From contig JAGTJL010000002.1 of assembly GCA_020746875.1 (NCBI GenBank), positions 2,480,001-2,544,000 of the forward strand: a stretch of DNA of 64,000 bases, in the 5' to 3' direction. Below, piece after piece: positions 10,512 through 22,517 of this stretch. Each line of letters opens with the position of its first letter. Within the stretch, counting starts at the first letter, position 1. The position numbers and the translations under genes were made by a program. Under the pieces are notes generated by a model that was given only the letters and a program-made list of their open reading frames with translations, made no database searches and was not told the origin of the DNA. This stretch comes from Rhexocercosporidium sp. MPI-PUGE-AT-0058 (lineage: Eukaryota > Ascomycota > Leotiomycetes > Helotiales).

Positions 10512-13500
10512 ATGGCATTTAGCTTTGGGAGCTCTGCGCCAACTGCGCCTGCTGGCGCCAATGTGCAAAATGGACCTGATCTCGAGGACATACAAACAGA
10601 GGTATGTTGAGCCCTGGGCAGCTTCGTCTTCGCCGACTCTAACATCTCGCAGGCTCTTGGCTTCAGAGCACTCTCGGGCGACGCAAAAATCCAATTACTT
10701 CCTACACCATGGCCCGCGGATCAACTGCCACTTCCTACATCTTCTCTCATGAGCATAGCTTCGCAAAAGGGCCTTGTTGCGGCAGCTGGACCAGATGCCA
10801 TTATTGTCACAACCACCGAGTCGGTTCGCAAGGCCTTTGAAGGGACAGGAGGCGGCATACGACAGTTCCAACCTCAATTAAGCATGCCCATGCCCATGCG
10901 TGTATCTCAGGTGGCATTTTCTGCGGATGAGACATACTTAGTTTTGTCTGCCGAGACTGGCGGAGGACTCGCTGTCTACGAGGTTCAATCACTGCAAAAA
11001 GGCCTTACGGAACCTGCATATCAACTGTCTACGGAGAACTTGCCATTGAGAGCTCTGATACCCAACCCAACCCCGGAAAAGGCCGAGCTTTTTGCTGTGG
11101 TGACGACCGACGGAAAGCTTATGATGGCGAACTTGAAAGAGAAAACCTTCGTTTCTGGCCCGAACGGACCTGTCTTAAAAGACGGTGTAAGCTGTGTCTC
11201 TTGGAGTGCTAGGGGCAAGCAGCTGGTGGCTGGCTTAGGTGATGGGACTTCATATCAAATGAGTCCAGAAGGAGAAGGCAAAGCAGAGATTCCCCGGCCT
11301 CCAAATGTTGATGCTGGTGACCATGGTAAGTTCGCCTTACTTTTTTTTTTCACTTCATCTAATATTTTTAGTTTCTTCCATTACTTGGCTTGAGAATCTG
11401 GTGTTCTTGGTGGTTCACACACCCTCTCATTTCGATACCAATCAAGCGCCAAATTCCACCTTCCATCTGGTTACTAGGCAGCTGCCAACCAACTTTACGT
11501 TCCAGAAGATATCTGACCCTGCGGGGCCATTTGGGCTGAACCGATCCCCACCTCACCATTTTATGCTTCGCTTGAGAGACTTTCCTCCGAATCTCCAAGA
11601 TTTGATCATTGTTGCTTCCAGTGCTTCTGCCGATATTGGATTGTTTAGTAGGTCAAGAGTTGCTTTGACTGCAGACAAGCCAGCAGAAAAGGTGACAGGT
11701 GTCTTCACCATGACCGAGATGTCTGATGATTCTCGCCGAGCCGCACTTCCAATGAGTTCAGGCTTTTCGGACACTTCTCCTATTGGTCTTGCTTTGGATC
11801 TTTCAAGTAGGGAGAAGGTTGAAAAGCCAATTGTGGGTGACGAAATGGACGAGTCGCCGTATCCAGTACCTGCTCTTATGGTTTTGAACAATGAAGGAGT
11901 CTTGGCTGCTTGGTGGGTGATTTATATGGACTCAATCAGACAAGGCACAGCATACCCTGGTCTTGTCGCTGTTGGGGGATCTAAGACGACTCCAAATGCT
12001 CCAACACCAGCAGTGGCTCCGGCACCTGCTTTCAGTACACCTTCCCAACCAGCATTTGGATCATCTGCCTTTGGATCGCCCAAGACCACTTCTGCGTTTG
12101 GTGGCAACCGACCTGCCACATCATTCGGCACCCCATCTCTCTCTAGCCCTTCCACAGGCGCATTTGGAGCTCCATCCGGGCTCGGCAAAACTCAATCACC
12201 TTGGGGAGCTGCTGCGTCAAGTACGACCTCGAACGCCCCAGCCTTTGGGTCATCTAACTTTGGCTCCGCGCCAGCGGCGTCGAATCAAGCTTTTGGGACA
12301 CCAAGCTTCGGTTCCACTAGCACGCCTTCTATGGGCAATCGAGCATCTCCTTGGGCGTCCGCAGCTGGCACAGGCACTACTCCAGCTTTCGGTCAAGCTG
12401 GGGGCCTTGGTAAGTCAGCTTCGGTCTTTGGTAGTTCAGCAGCTTCTGGAACCACGCCTGCAGCTACATCAGGATTCGCTTCGTTTGCTACTAACAAGGG
12501 TGGCTTTGGCGCAGCGGCAGCAAATCCAGCTAGTACTGCAAGTGTATTCGGCTCGCAGCCAGCGTCAACTGTGAATCCATTTTCTTCGCCTGCAACCACT
12601 CAACCAGCTGCTACGCCAAGCTTATTTGGCTCCCAGCCTGCTCCAAATGCAAACCCTTTTTCCACACCCTCGACTGGTCAGGCTTGGGGAACCAAGTCAG
12701 CAAATCCTTTGGCATCCGGTGGTTTCAAGCTTGATTCATCCTTCAAAGCAGATCCATCAGCCAAGGACGATGGTCCTGAGCCTTCAACTGGTTCTCAAGG
12801 CGGTTTCTTCGGCGGAAACTTCAGTAGTGCTCTTGGAGAAACAACAAAAACCCCCGCCACTGCAACCCCGGTGTCCAAAGAGTCCGATATGGACTCAGAT
12901 GGCACGTCTGCCAAGGCGCAAACCTCAAACTTTCCATCGACGACCCCCGCATCCACCCCTGCGGCACCTAAGACATCTATCTTCGGATCAACAACACCAG
13001 CGAATGGCGGAATTTTTGGAACAACACCAGCCACTTCACTACCAAACTCTAAACCTCTCCCAGCCGGTTTCGGTTTCGGCAAACCATCAGATGATAAGCC
13101 AAAGCCTGGAGCATTCAGTTTCGCGAACCTAAACAACAATAATCCTCCTGGGCCGAAGACACCATTGCCTTCCGATTCCCAACCCGCAGCTACGCTACCG
13201 AAGACGCCATCATCGCCCAAGGTCAAGCCAGAGCCAGTCACGGACACACCCGGCATCAGTAGCAAGATCCCGGAAGCTCCTCTACCACCAGACACGACAA
13301 GTAAAACAAGCTTTGCTGCAGGAGAGTCATCTGGGTCATCCGTTACTGCCGATGCCCCCCTCCCCCCGGACTTTATGCCGAAAGCTACGCTCAAGTCAAC
13401 TCAACCTCCTCCCAGTCCAGCTCCACTGCCCACCGTAGCTAAGCCGATACCAGCTGAGCTCATTCCACCCAGCGACGTCCCCGGTGGCCCAGATGATGAC

Positions 13501-15120
13501 GGAGATGACTCTGGTTTCTTGACAGAGGAAGAGGACGATGAAAGCGAAGATGTCAGCGAAGAACTTAGTGAGGAGGGCAGCGGCGAGGATATCGCTAAAG
13601 ATCTGAGTCCTACCTCAGAGTCGAATCAGACCCCAGCTATCTCACCAGAGAGCTCATTTGGTGGCTTGAAGAACCGTAGCCCAGAAAGCAGCATGTTCAC
13701 CAAGATCTCTAAGCCCGGCCCACAAAAAACTACATTGTTTGGTGAGCTGAACGGATCTGCACCAGTCCTGCTTCCTCCAAAGGTTCAATTAAGTCCACGA
13801 TCTCCTAGTCCAGTACGCAACGCCATACCTGGAAGGCTGTCTCGCCCAGAGGCCTCACGATCATCAAGCGCTCCCGGATTTGCTTCTCAACTGTTAGGAT
13901 CCCAGCGAGGTGGTCGTCCAACTGGCCCTCCACAACCCACGCTTGCCCAGACGCAAATAGACCTCCAAAATGAAGAAAAACGTCGTCAGGAAGCTAGAGC
14001 GAGAAAAGAAGCAGAAGAAAAGCAGGCGTTGGTTGACGAGGAGGATGACCGATTTCACGAGTTCATGAGCTCGGAACTTGTGCCTTTAAGAACTCTTCCT
14101 GATTTTGAAATCCACAGTGATTACCAAGGCCAGTCATCTATGGACAGCATACCCGCCCAGGTTGAGGCTGTGTATCGAGACATCAACTCCATGATAGACA
14201 CTTTGGGTATTAATGCACGGGCAATGAAATGCTTCATCAAAGGCCACACAGAGCAGTACAAAGATGAAGGACGGACCCGGGAAGATCTCGAAGAGGACGA
14301 TGAATGGTGCTTGGTCGAAGTCGAGAATCTGTCATCAATCGTTGAGAAGGACCTGGCACAGGAACTCGCAAAAGGTCGTGTGAAAGACATTGGCTCCAAG
14401 CTACAGAGCTGCGAAGCTCTACAAAAGGAGCTCAACAGACTACGAGCAAAACACGAGGATGTTAAGAAGATGATTGACTCTCATCGGGATCCCGATTCTC
14501 TGGCTGTGGCTCGTGCACAGCCTTTAAATGCCGAACAGGCTGCGCAGCAAACGGATTTGCGGAAAGACTTCACTAAATTCCAAAAGTTATTAGCAGAGAC
14601 AGAGGAAGCTTTGACAGTTCTGAAAGCGAAGATCGTATCTCAGGACACTTCAAACAAACGGGGTGGTGGATCTGCTGGTCCAAGTGTTGACGCGGTCATG
14701 CGAACCATCACGAAAATGACGACGATGGCGGAGAAGAGAAGTGGAGATATCGATGTTCTCGAGGGCCAAATGCGAAGACTTCGCTTCGGCTCTGTGGATA
14801 GTCGAGAAGGGTCGCCTTTCGCTACACCACAAAACAACCGGACTTCCATGCGCAATCCAGGTGCATCCAGCACATTCGGTCTATTCTATACCCCGGACAG
14901 CATCAAGGAAACTCCACAACGATTTCAGAATTCGTTCATGTCCTCAGTTGGATCACACGGTTATAGCTCGCCGCCCCGGAAGAAGCTGAGTGGATATACC
15001 ATCCAAGAAAAGATGCAATTGAGAACTGAGCTGGCGAAGAAGAAAGCAGTAACCGAGAGACTGAAGACAGCATTGAAAAAGAATGGTACGAGAGTGCGCC
15101 TTATGGATGATGATGAATAG
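10512..15120 (+). CDS. NUP159: Nucleoporin NUP159 (cytoplasmic-face FG nucleoporin)
   Basis: FG nucleoporin of the cytoplasmic filaments that, in yeast, binds Dbp5 and Nup82 and drives mRNP release. Three exons: 10512-10601, 10653-11325 and 11372-15120, giving 1503 residues (yeast 1460). The first ~450 residues form a WD-like beta-propeller region (for example SSITWLENLVFLVVHTP). Residues about 460-840 are a Ser/Thr/Pro/Ala-rich FG domain with repeated SAFGS-, PAFG- and SLFGS-type units. A Pro-rich, then strongly acidic linker follows (DDDGDDSGFLTEEEDDESED). The last ~400 residues are helical coiled coil (RRQEARARKEAEEKQALVDE onwards), expected to bind Nup82/Nsp1. The start is set by MAFSFGSSAPTAPAG, in frame with the propeller. 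Domain order and length make the call secure; overall FG repeat identity is low, as usual for the family. Confidence 0.93.
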
Positions 15121-15781
15121 GTGTGTTGCAAGCACCTGGAATTTATGGCGTTGCGGACTTGAGCGCTTTGGGGCATGAAAACTGCAACGGATATTCCTGT
15201 ACAAGATAGCGGTAGGAGTGGTCCTCGGAAGTCAATAGAATGAAAGATCTCTTGAAAAGAAAACATTTTATGTTGGCCTTAGCATGATCATGATGACCCT
15301 CGAGATCTGAATAGGACTTACACCGAGCCTACACCGAGTCTCTCCTAGAGGTTTGACTTGCGATATCTTGAAGCAGCATCTGGGTTACTTCCAAATTGTG
15401 TGTCTGGAAGCCAGCTATTGGACCACACAATCAACCCCACGGTTGTACCCCGCCTTCTCGATGCTTCCCCAAAGTATAACACCCCGAGTTCCGAATCATT
15501 CATCTCTCCACAGCAAGGAGTCCACTATTTACAGAGCGATCCAGGCACATCGACTCGGCATATCTCGCCAGTACCCGACGCCCTGTCCCTAACGCCAACA
15601 TGATCCGGGGCCATACCCGACGCCGATTCTCTGTACCAGTTCCAACCAGCCTTCAGCCGTCTGCTAAATCTGAATAAATAACATCATCGCCAACCGCATT
15701 TTTTCGCAATTCTCTTCCTCTCTACCTCCCATCCTATTTTCTTCAACTTTCTATCAACCAATTCCTTCACGTAAATTGAAC
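15121..15781. other. Intergenic region upstream of the FAD monooxygenase
   Basis: 660 bp with the NUP159 3' region and the monooxygenase promoter. The last ~80 bases are rich in CT runs (15715-15770), typical of a fungal core promoter. Two overlapping small open frames at 15353-15603 are not convincing. Confidence 0.5.
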
Positions 15782-17487
15782 ATGACTGTCACGAATACAC
15801 CTAAGAGCGATTTCCATGTAGCTGTCTGTGGTATGTGTTTTGCAGAATTTTATATTCGAGGCCCAATTTCATGTCTACGTCTACATCCAGATGTCCAGAA
15901 TATGTATATTGTACATCTATATTCTGTAACATACATACAACATATCACATCAAACTACGCTAACACCCCCTCCAGGCGGCGGCATTGGCGGGCTCTGCAT
16001 GCTCATCGGCCTCCTGCACCAGAACATCTCCTGCACACTCTACGAAGCCGCCTCAGCCTTCGCCGAGATAGGCGCAGGCGTCTCATTCGGTCCCAATGCC
16101 ATTCGAGCCATGTCCCTGATCGACCCGGAGATCAAGAAGGGATACGATAGGATCGCTACTAGCAATGCGTTGCCTGAGAAGAAGAAGTTCTGGTTTGAAT
16201 TTAGATTGGGCCAGATGGAGAGTGGGTGGAGGGATTTGAAGGCGCCGGGGAAGGAGGGCGTGCGAATTGCTCAGGTTGGTGGCTTTTCGTTTGCTTTCTT
16301 TTTATTTGATCTTGATAGAGTTGTGATGGAGGGGATGAGGTGGGATGGTATGAATGAAATGAGATGAGGACTAGTGAGGGTTGTCATGTCTGTACTTGGA
16401 AACTGACACTTTACTCTGAATATCGTGCTGATGTATATCACAGGTTGTAGCAGGAGATGTAGGACAAAGTTCGGTCCACAGAGCCCATTTCCTAGACTCA
16501 CTGGTAAAACTTGTCCCCGACGGTGTCGCCAAATTCGGGAAACGAGTTGAAAGCGTCTCAGAAACAGGCTCGAAGATGAAGCTCACCTTTCACGACGGGA
16601 GCACCGCCGAAGCCGACGCAGTAATCGGCTGCGACGGCGTGAAGTCACGCACGAGACAGATCCTCCTAGGCCCAGACCACGAGAGCACGAATCCTACCTT
16701 CACGGGGAAGTACGCTTATAGAGGTCTTATTCCTATGGAGAAGGCTGTTGAGGCGCTGGGGGATGAGCTCGCGAGGAATAGTCAGATCTATCTTGGGAGG
16801 CATGGGCATGTCCTTACCTTCCCAATCGAGGGCGGTAAGACGATGAATATTGTTGCGTTTCAGTCGAAATTGGATGGGAAGTGGGAGGATGAGAGGTGGG
16901 TTCTGCCGATGAAGAAGGAGGATATGTTTAATGATTTCGAGGGGTGGGGGACGAGCGTGCAGAAGATTCTCTCGGTGAGTGATATCCTAGCTGCTTTTAT
17001 ACTCACGTATGAGAAGAGAACTTTGGGTTAAAGGCAAGTTCATTAACGTGGGAGGTATTAGTTGATGGAGAAACCTGATGTGTGGGCACTGTTCGATCAT
17101 CCTCCCGCACCAACATATTACAAAGGCCGGCTCGCTATCCTAGGAGACGCAGCGCACGCATCGACACCCCATCAAGGTGCCGGAGCTGGCCAGGCAATTG
17201 AAGACGCTTTCGTCCTATCCAACCTCCTCGGCCAAGTAAAGACAACAAATGAAATCGAGAAGGCCTTCCACGCTTACGACGCCGTGCGTCGACCGAGAAG
17301 TCAGAAGGTGGTGAGGACGAGCAGAGAAGCGGCGGCAATTTATGAGTTTGAAGACGAGAATCTGGGAACGGATCTGGAGAACATTAAGACGAGATTGGAA
17401 GAGCGTTATGATTGGATCTGGGATGAGGATTTGCCGAAGCAGTTGAAGGCGGCGCAGGATATTATGGGATCGAACGCAAGTTTGTAG
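15782..17487 (+). CDS. FAD-dependent monooxygenase, salicylate hydroxylase family
   Basis: Group A flavoprotein monooxygenase, closest in pattern to salicylate 1-monooxygenases, which decarboxylate and hydroxylate salicylate to catechol using NAD(P)H. Four exons: 15782-15830, 15976-16274, 16444-16974 and 17062-17487, giving 434 residues. Visible motifs: GxGxxG dinucleotide site at 17-22 (VCGGGIGGL), split by intron 1; the DG motif (GCDGVKSRTRQ) that contacts both FAD and NAD(P)H; and the GD motif (LAILGDAAHASTPHQGAGAG) for the FAD ribityl chain. No signal peptide or membrane segment is seen, so it is presumably cytosolic. It is tail-to-tail with a proline iminopeptidase, only 12 bp apart. The substrate cannot be told from sequence: salicylate, other hydroxybenzoates or a secondary metabolite are all possible. 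Confidence 0.9.
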
Positions 17488-17499
17488 AAATGACGGCGG

Positions 17500-19535
17500 C
17501 TAGTCGATTGTGTCATCTCGGAGAGCGAAAAGTTCTTTCATGACCCCGTCGGTTTTGCTGCGAATTGCATCGTGGTACATGGAGTTTGTGATATATCTAG
17601 AGATTTTTAGCAGGCTCTCTTTGTGGTCTCTTGCAGCCGCAAAGCTTAAATGTATGACTTCTTCGAAAGGTTCGGGAGGTACTTACTGTTTGCAATTCTT
17701 CACAAGCTTGGCAGTCTCTTGCGCAAAACCGTAGTCAACATACATGTCGTCGATGAAAGTTGCTGAGTACAAAGGAACTTCATTCCGAGCCAGCTTCCAG
17801 ATCCGTCAGTTTTCATGTTCCACAAGTCAGACATCACATTCACGTACCTGCCAAGTATCATATAGCTCGGCCCAGCCGGCATAACTAGCAATTATATCGG
17901 CCACAGGTGCCATCTTCTCCAGTTCAGGAAAAATATCAAAGAGGAAGGGGTAGATCATCTCTCCAGAGAAAAACAAAGGTGCTTCTCGAACAGAAGATGG
18001 GGATTGTGGTGACTGAGATAGCCATTGAAACTCTCTTAGCGTCTTTCCTACCCGATCAGCAGCCCAGTTACTCGCCTCATTCTCGCAGTAGACCGCTTCG
18101 TGTATGATAGCGTATAGTACGTTGTCATCAAAGCTGAGTGCGCTTTCTAGAGCCGAAAGCGTTCTGCGAGCTGTGAGCACATATTCTCGCTTAAATTGTT
18201 CCATTTTCAAGCGGGAGTAATGTTACTTACGGCCGAGTCACAAACTGGAATTGCTCCAAGTCCCTCTTCATTCTAAGCACCAGATCATGCACAGAGTCCA
18301 AACCGCCGTGGGCCCCAAAGTGTCTCCCAAGGGTCAGGAATCCTCGTACAGTCAGAACACCGCCAGAGGGAAGCTTCAAACCTCCCTTGCTCTTGATATG
18401 AAAGGCTAGCCCGTGGACTGCGTCAACGTCTTCGGGATACTTCTTGTAGTAAGCCTAGCAAAGTCAACTCTTGGCCTCAAGTTTACTAGCAATTGTTCTT
18501 TACCTTGTTTCGTTCTGTTACTTTCTTGAAGGTTGCCTTGTAGACCGCCTCAGGGGACTGACCAATTGGTGCTAGGCCTCCTGATGTGAAAGCTTCTCGA
18601 AGACCGTGAGGATATTTGGATAAATACCTGAACGCAAATGAGCTTAAATTAGATGGCTGGTAGTACGTAGTTCGATCAAGCGCTATTCATATGCCAAGGG
18701 CTTCCCAGAATCTGAAATAATACAGTACGGAAAATAAAGGAGGATCAAGATCAAGACCATGCTTACGTGAGAACACAGAAGCCGCCAAACGACTGTCCAA
18801 AGACCGACCTATGTAGTGTTACCCGATGTCGCCGTTAATTCTTTGAAGCATTGTCAGCACTTGTAATATTTACCATTTCTTGAGTTCGGTTGGGTAGTCA
18901 TCCGTGAGAGTCCTTCTGATTGCCTCACAGTCCTTGACGATACTATCCGCTCGAAAGAGCTTCAGGTAGTCTGCCTGCCGATGCGGATCACCTTGCAAAG
19001 CAAGCGTCGCCGCTGATATGGGAGTGCTCAGACCAGTTCCTCGCTGGTCTAGATAGAGCATTTGATAGCCCTTTTCGAGGACGGCATTTGTGATACTCGA
19101 GTTCTGAGGAGGGGAACACTGGAAGCCCGGGCCGCCTTGCAGGTAAACAAACCAAGGTTTCTAGATTTTTATGTGTGAATAACAATATCTTGAAGAAGGC
19201 AAGTAGCATCACTTACCATAGATTTCTTCTTCCGGTCTTCCTCAGATAAAATTGTTGTGGGTTTCTCATATCTTGACACGGAACGTGCAAAGAGCTGGAT
19301 AGTACCACGCTCAGGGTTTCCGTAGTCTTTTGGGACTTCGAAGAACAGTTCGTTTACGGTCAATTTCCCTGGTAAAGGATTCAGTGAAACATTCGTCTTC
19401 TTGGATGTACCTTCGATAAGCAAAAAGTGTACCTTCAAGAGGGGGACACTTCTAGCACACTCCAAACGGGCGACGATCACATGACTTACCAGGAATGAGG
19501 TGAGCCTTCGACTCGAGCAACCGGGCAAAGGCCAT
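17500..19535 (-). CDS. Proline iminopeptidase, alpha/beta hydrolase (peptidase S33)
   Basis: Predicted to release N-terminal proline from peptides. Nine exons: 19535-19490, 19368-19217, 19160-18874, 18808-18767, 18627-18504, 18454-18231, 18163-17848, 17793-17687 and 17596-17500; every phase closes and the product is 464 residues. Motifs: oxyanion GGPG at 75-78, then DQRGTG, and the nucleophile elbow GQSFGG with Ser168 in a 42-nt exon. The C-terminus carries YSATFIDDMYVDYGFA and ends in a charged helix. The N-terminus (MAFARLLESKAHLIPGK) is not a signal peptide, so the enzyme is probably intracellular. It is much more intron-rich than the convergent monooxygenase. S33 members can also act on esters or epoxides, so substrate is inferred from family resemblance. 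Confidence 0.92.
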
Positions 19536-20146
19536 TTTGAGGATACGAGCTCTGATTGTACGTTTACAAAGAAAATTGAGTAGTTTCGTGATGATGAATG
19601 ACGCAAGAATGAGGCTACCTCTACCTGAAGTTGGCGTGTCCGGGTGAGGTGGTTAGAATGAAGTGAAGGTGGGTGAGGTGAGGTGGGGAGATCAAGACCT
19701 CACGCAGAAGCGAATGAATTCCATTGGCAAGCCTTCCATTCCTTTTGGGGGGCATCACACAATTTCAAACACCCAGTCCTTGCACACAAAATGCACTGCA
19801 GAGCTTGACTATCCATTCATTCTACCACAGGGAACCTCAAAGGTAATTGCGAGCTTCATAATGCCCTCTTTCTATTTCTGAATAGGGTAGCCTTGCTGTT
19901 GTGCGACCTCGGCTGGGATCCTCGCAGAGACTTCACATTGTCCTGGCAAGTTATTGGCAGCTGCAGCCAGAAATTGAGGCTTGAGACGATTGTATTCACT
20001 CGATACATCGACTGACAGCGTCAAGGTCCTCATTCATACGAATTCGAGAACTATTTGTCCTTATCCTCTCACGTGACCTGTGTGAGTGACCAGAAGGTCG
20101 AAGAAACGTCCCGTGCTGAAAGCATTAGTGCAGCTTCATATAGAAA
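19536..20146. other. Divergent promoter region of iminopeptidase and KEL3
   Basis: 611 bp between divergent genes. It contains a GGTGAGGTG-type direct repetition at about 19647-19687 and a TCACGTGAC palindrome near 20070-20078 (E-box/CACGTG core). The open frame at 19663-19881 is not convincing. Confidence 0.4.
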
Positions 20147-22275
20147 ATGGCAAAAGACAAGAAAGGAAACAGCGAAGGCAAGAAAGCTAAAAAGGCAGAG
20201 AAAAAGCTGAAGCAAGAGAAGAAAGGCGAAAAGAAAGAGAAGGTCAAGAAGTCCAAGGCAGAAGATAGCGATGCCGAGGACGTGGATCTGGATGCGGTTC
20301 TCGCAGAGTATGCAAAGAAGCAGGAACAGTTCCTGAAGGTCACTGAAGCCCCTTGTGAGCCTCCAAGAGCTCGTGCCTCAGCTACTCTCATTGCATCTCC
20401 GGCCAACGACAACGAGCTATTCCTCTTTGGTGGAGAGTACTTCAATGGTGCTCTGGCTACGTTCTTCAACGATCTCTATGTTTACCAAATCAACAAAGAC
20501 GAGTGGCATTTAGTCACCTCACCAAATACTCCTCTTCCTAGATCAGGACATGCTTGGTGTCGTGGAGGAAATGCTGGAGGGGTCTACATGTTTGGTGGGG
20601 AGTTTAGCTCTCCGAAACAGGGAACTTTCTATCATTATAACGATGTAAGCAATATACCGTTGATCTACCTGTCTGCTCCAGTACTAATTGACCTCAACAG
20701 TTTTGGCGTCTTGAACCATCCAACCGAGAATGGACCAGGATCGAGACCAAGGGCAAATCACCACCAGCAAGAAGTGGACACCGGATGACTTTCTTCAAGA
20801 ACTACATTATCCTATTCGGTGGCTTCCAAGACACTTCTCAGCAGACTAAGTACCTGAGCGATCTCTGGATCTATGACACAAACAGCTTCGTTTGGCATAA
20901 TCCCGTTCTACCCCTGGCTACGCAAAAGCCGGACGCTCGATCGTCATTCTCCTTTCTACCTCACGAATCTGGCGCTGTGCTCTATGGAGGCTATTCTCGG
21001 GTCAAGGCCACCGTTACCGGAAAACAGATGAAAGGTGGCGGACAAGCGCAAAGAAACGTCCTCAAGCCATTAGTTCACGAGGATTGCTTCTTTCTACGTA
21101 TCATCCAACCAGCTGCAGATGCACCTCTAAATACCTTGCCGACTGTAAGATGGGAGCGAAGGAAGAAGCCTGCAAATGCTCCAAACCCTTCGCGAGCAGG
21201 TTCGACTATGGCTCATCATAAAGGTCGTGGAATTGCCTTCGGAGGTGTCCACGACGTCGAAGAGAGTGAAGAGGGGATCGACAGCGAATTCTTCAACACC
21301 TTGTTTGCATGGAATATCGAACGAAACCGATACTTCCCTCTTGCTCTGAGAAAAATACGTGCCAATCAGCGCAAAGTGCAGGAATCCCGAGGGGGTCGCC
21401 GTGGAAGGGGTCAAGCTAACGAGGACGAGCTTCTCCGCAATTTGGCTGCTCTTGAGACTGGGAAGTCTTTGGACTTTGCTGATGAGATGGATATTGAGAA
21501 ACCTCAAGTGAACCTGGACGAGCCACAGATTCCTACGAAGGAAGTTCTCATGGAGTTCCCACATCCTAGATTCAACGCCCAGTTGACAGTTCAAGATGAC
21601 GTCCTATATATCTATGGAGGTACATATGAAAAGGGTGATCGGGAATTTACCTTCGATGAGATGTACGCCATTGATCTTGGCAAACTCGATGGCGTCAAGC
21701 AGATCTTCCGTCGCGAGCCTGAGAACTGGCAGGGCAGCGATGACGAGGAGAGTGATGATGAAGACGGCAGTGATGAAGACGAGGACGAAGAGGACGAGGA
21801 AGACGAGGAGGGAGATGTCAAAATGGTCGACGAAAAGCCACTCCACACAGAAAGTACCCGCAAATCGAAACGCAAGGACAAACTCGCCGCCGCCCTCGAC
21901 GAAGCTAGCGAGACCTCCTCAGTACCGTCCACCACCTTCGACGACACACCAGATGATGCTACGACCGCTACATCTGTTGATGACAACCTCCCACACCCGC
22001 GACCATTCGAGTCTCGAAGAGACTTCTTCCAGAGAAGCGGTAATGAGTGGCAGGAGGCTCTCATGACTAGTTTAAGGTGGCAGGGTATCCAGCCCGAGAG
22101 TCTCTCGGTTAAGGAGATCAAGACTAGAGCATTCGAGATGAGTGAGGAGAAGTGGTGGGATTGTCGTGAGGAGATTACTGCGCTGGAAGATGAGCAAGAG
22201 GCCGCTGGTATTGGTGAAGTTGTCACTTTGGCTGATCGAGCTGAAGCCAGTGGGGGTGTAGGGAGAAGACGATGA
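20147..22275 (+). CDS. KEL3: Kelch-repeat protein KEL3 (KLHDC4 family)
   Basis: Cytoplasmic Kelch-propeller protein orthologous to yeast Kel3 and human KLHDC4; molecular role poorly known. Two exons: 20147-20644 and 20701-22275, giving 690 residues. It opens with a very Lys/Glu-rich helix (KKAKKAEKKLKQEKKGEKKE) followed by an acidic patch, typical of this family. Kelch blades then follow, recognisable by repeated FGG (LFLFGGEYFNG, YMFGGEF, IILFGGFQD, LYGGYSR, IAFGGVHD, IYGGTYEKG) with downstream W. A long acidic run (about residues 470-510, DEEDEEDEEGD) separates the propeller from the C-terminal DUF-type domain that includes RRDFFQRSGNEWQEAL. That same motif is characteristic of KLHDC4-type proteins. 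No anomaly. Confidence 0.93.
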
Positions 22276-22517
22276 AGACGTTCATCAGCATACCTAGATT
22301 AACGTCGCTCACTTGGCTTGGGACATGGTAAAATCTTGGTTTTCCGTCGAATCTTTTATTTGATATTTGCCTAGCGAGACTGAAGAGTTCTTTACTACTT
22401 CTTTTTGCTGCTAGCTACATCCCACAGCACTTCATAAGATGTCATCGAAGAGGTCACCCCACTTAGAAGCCAGGTAGGCCCCAAGACCGCGCTTACGAAG
22501 TTATAGTCTAACCTGAC

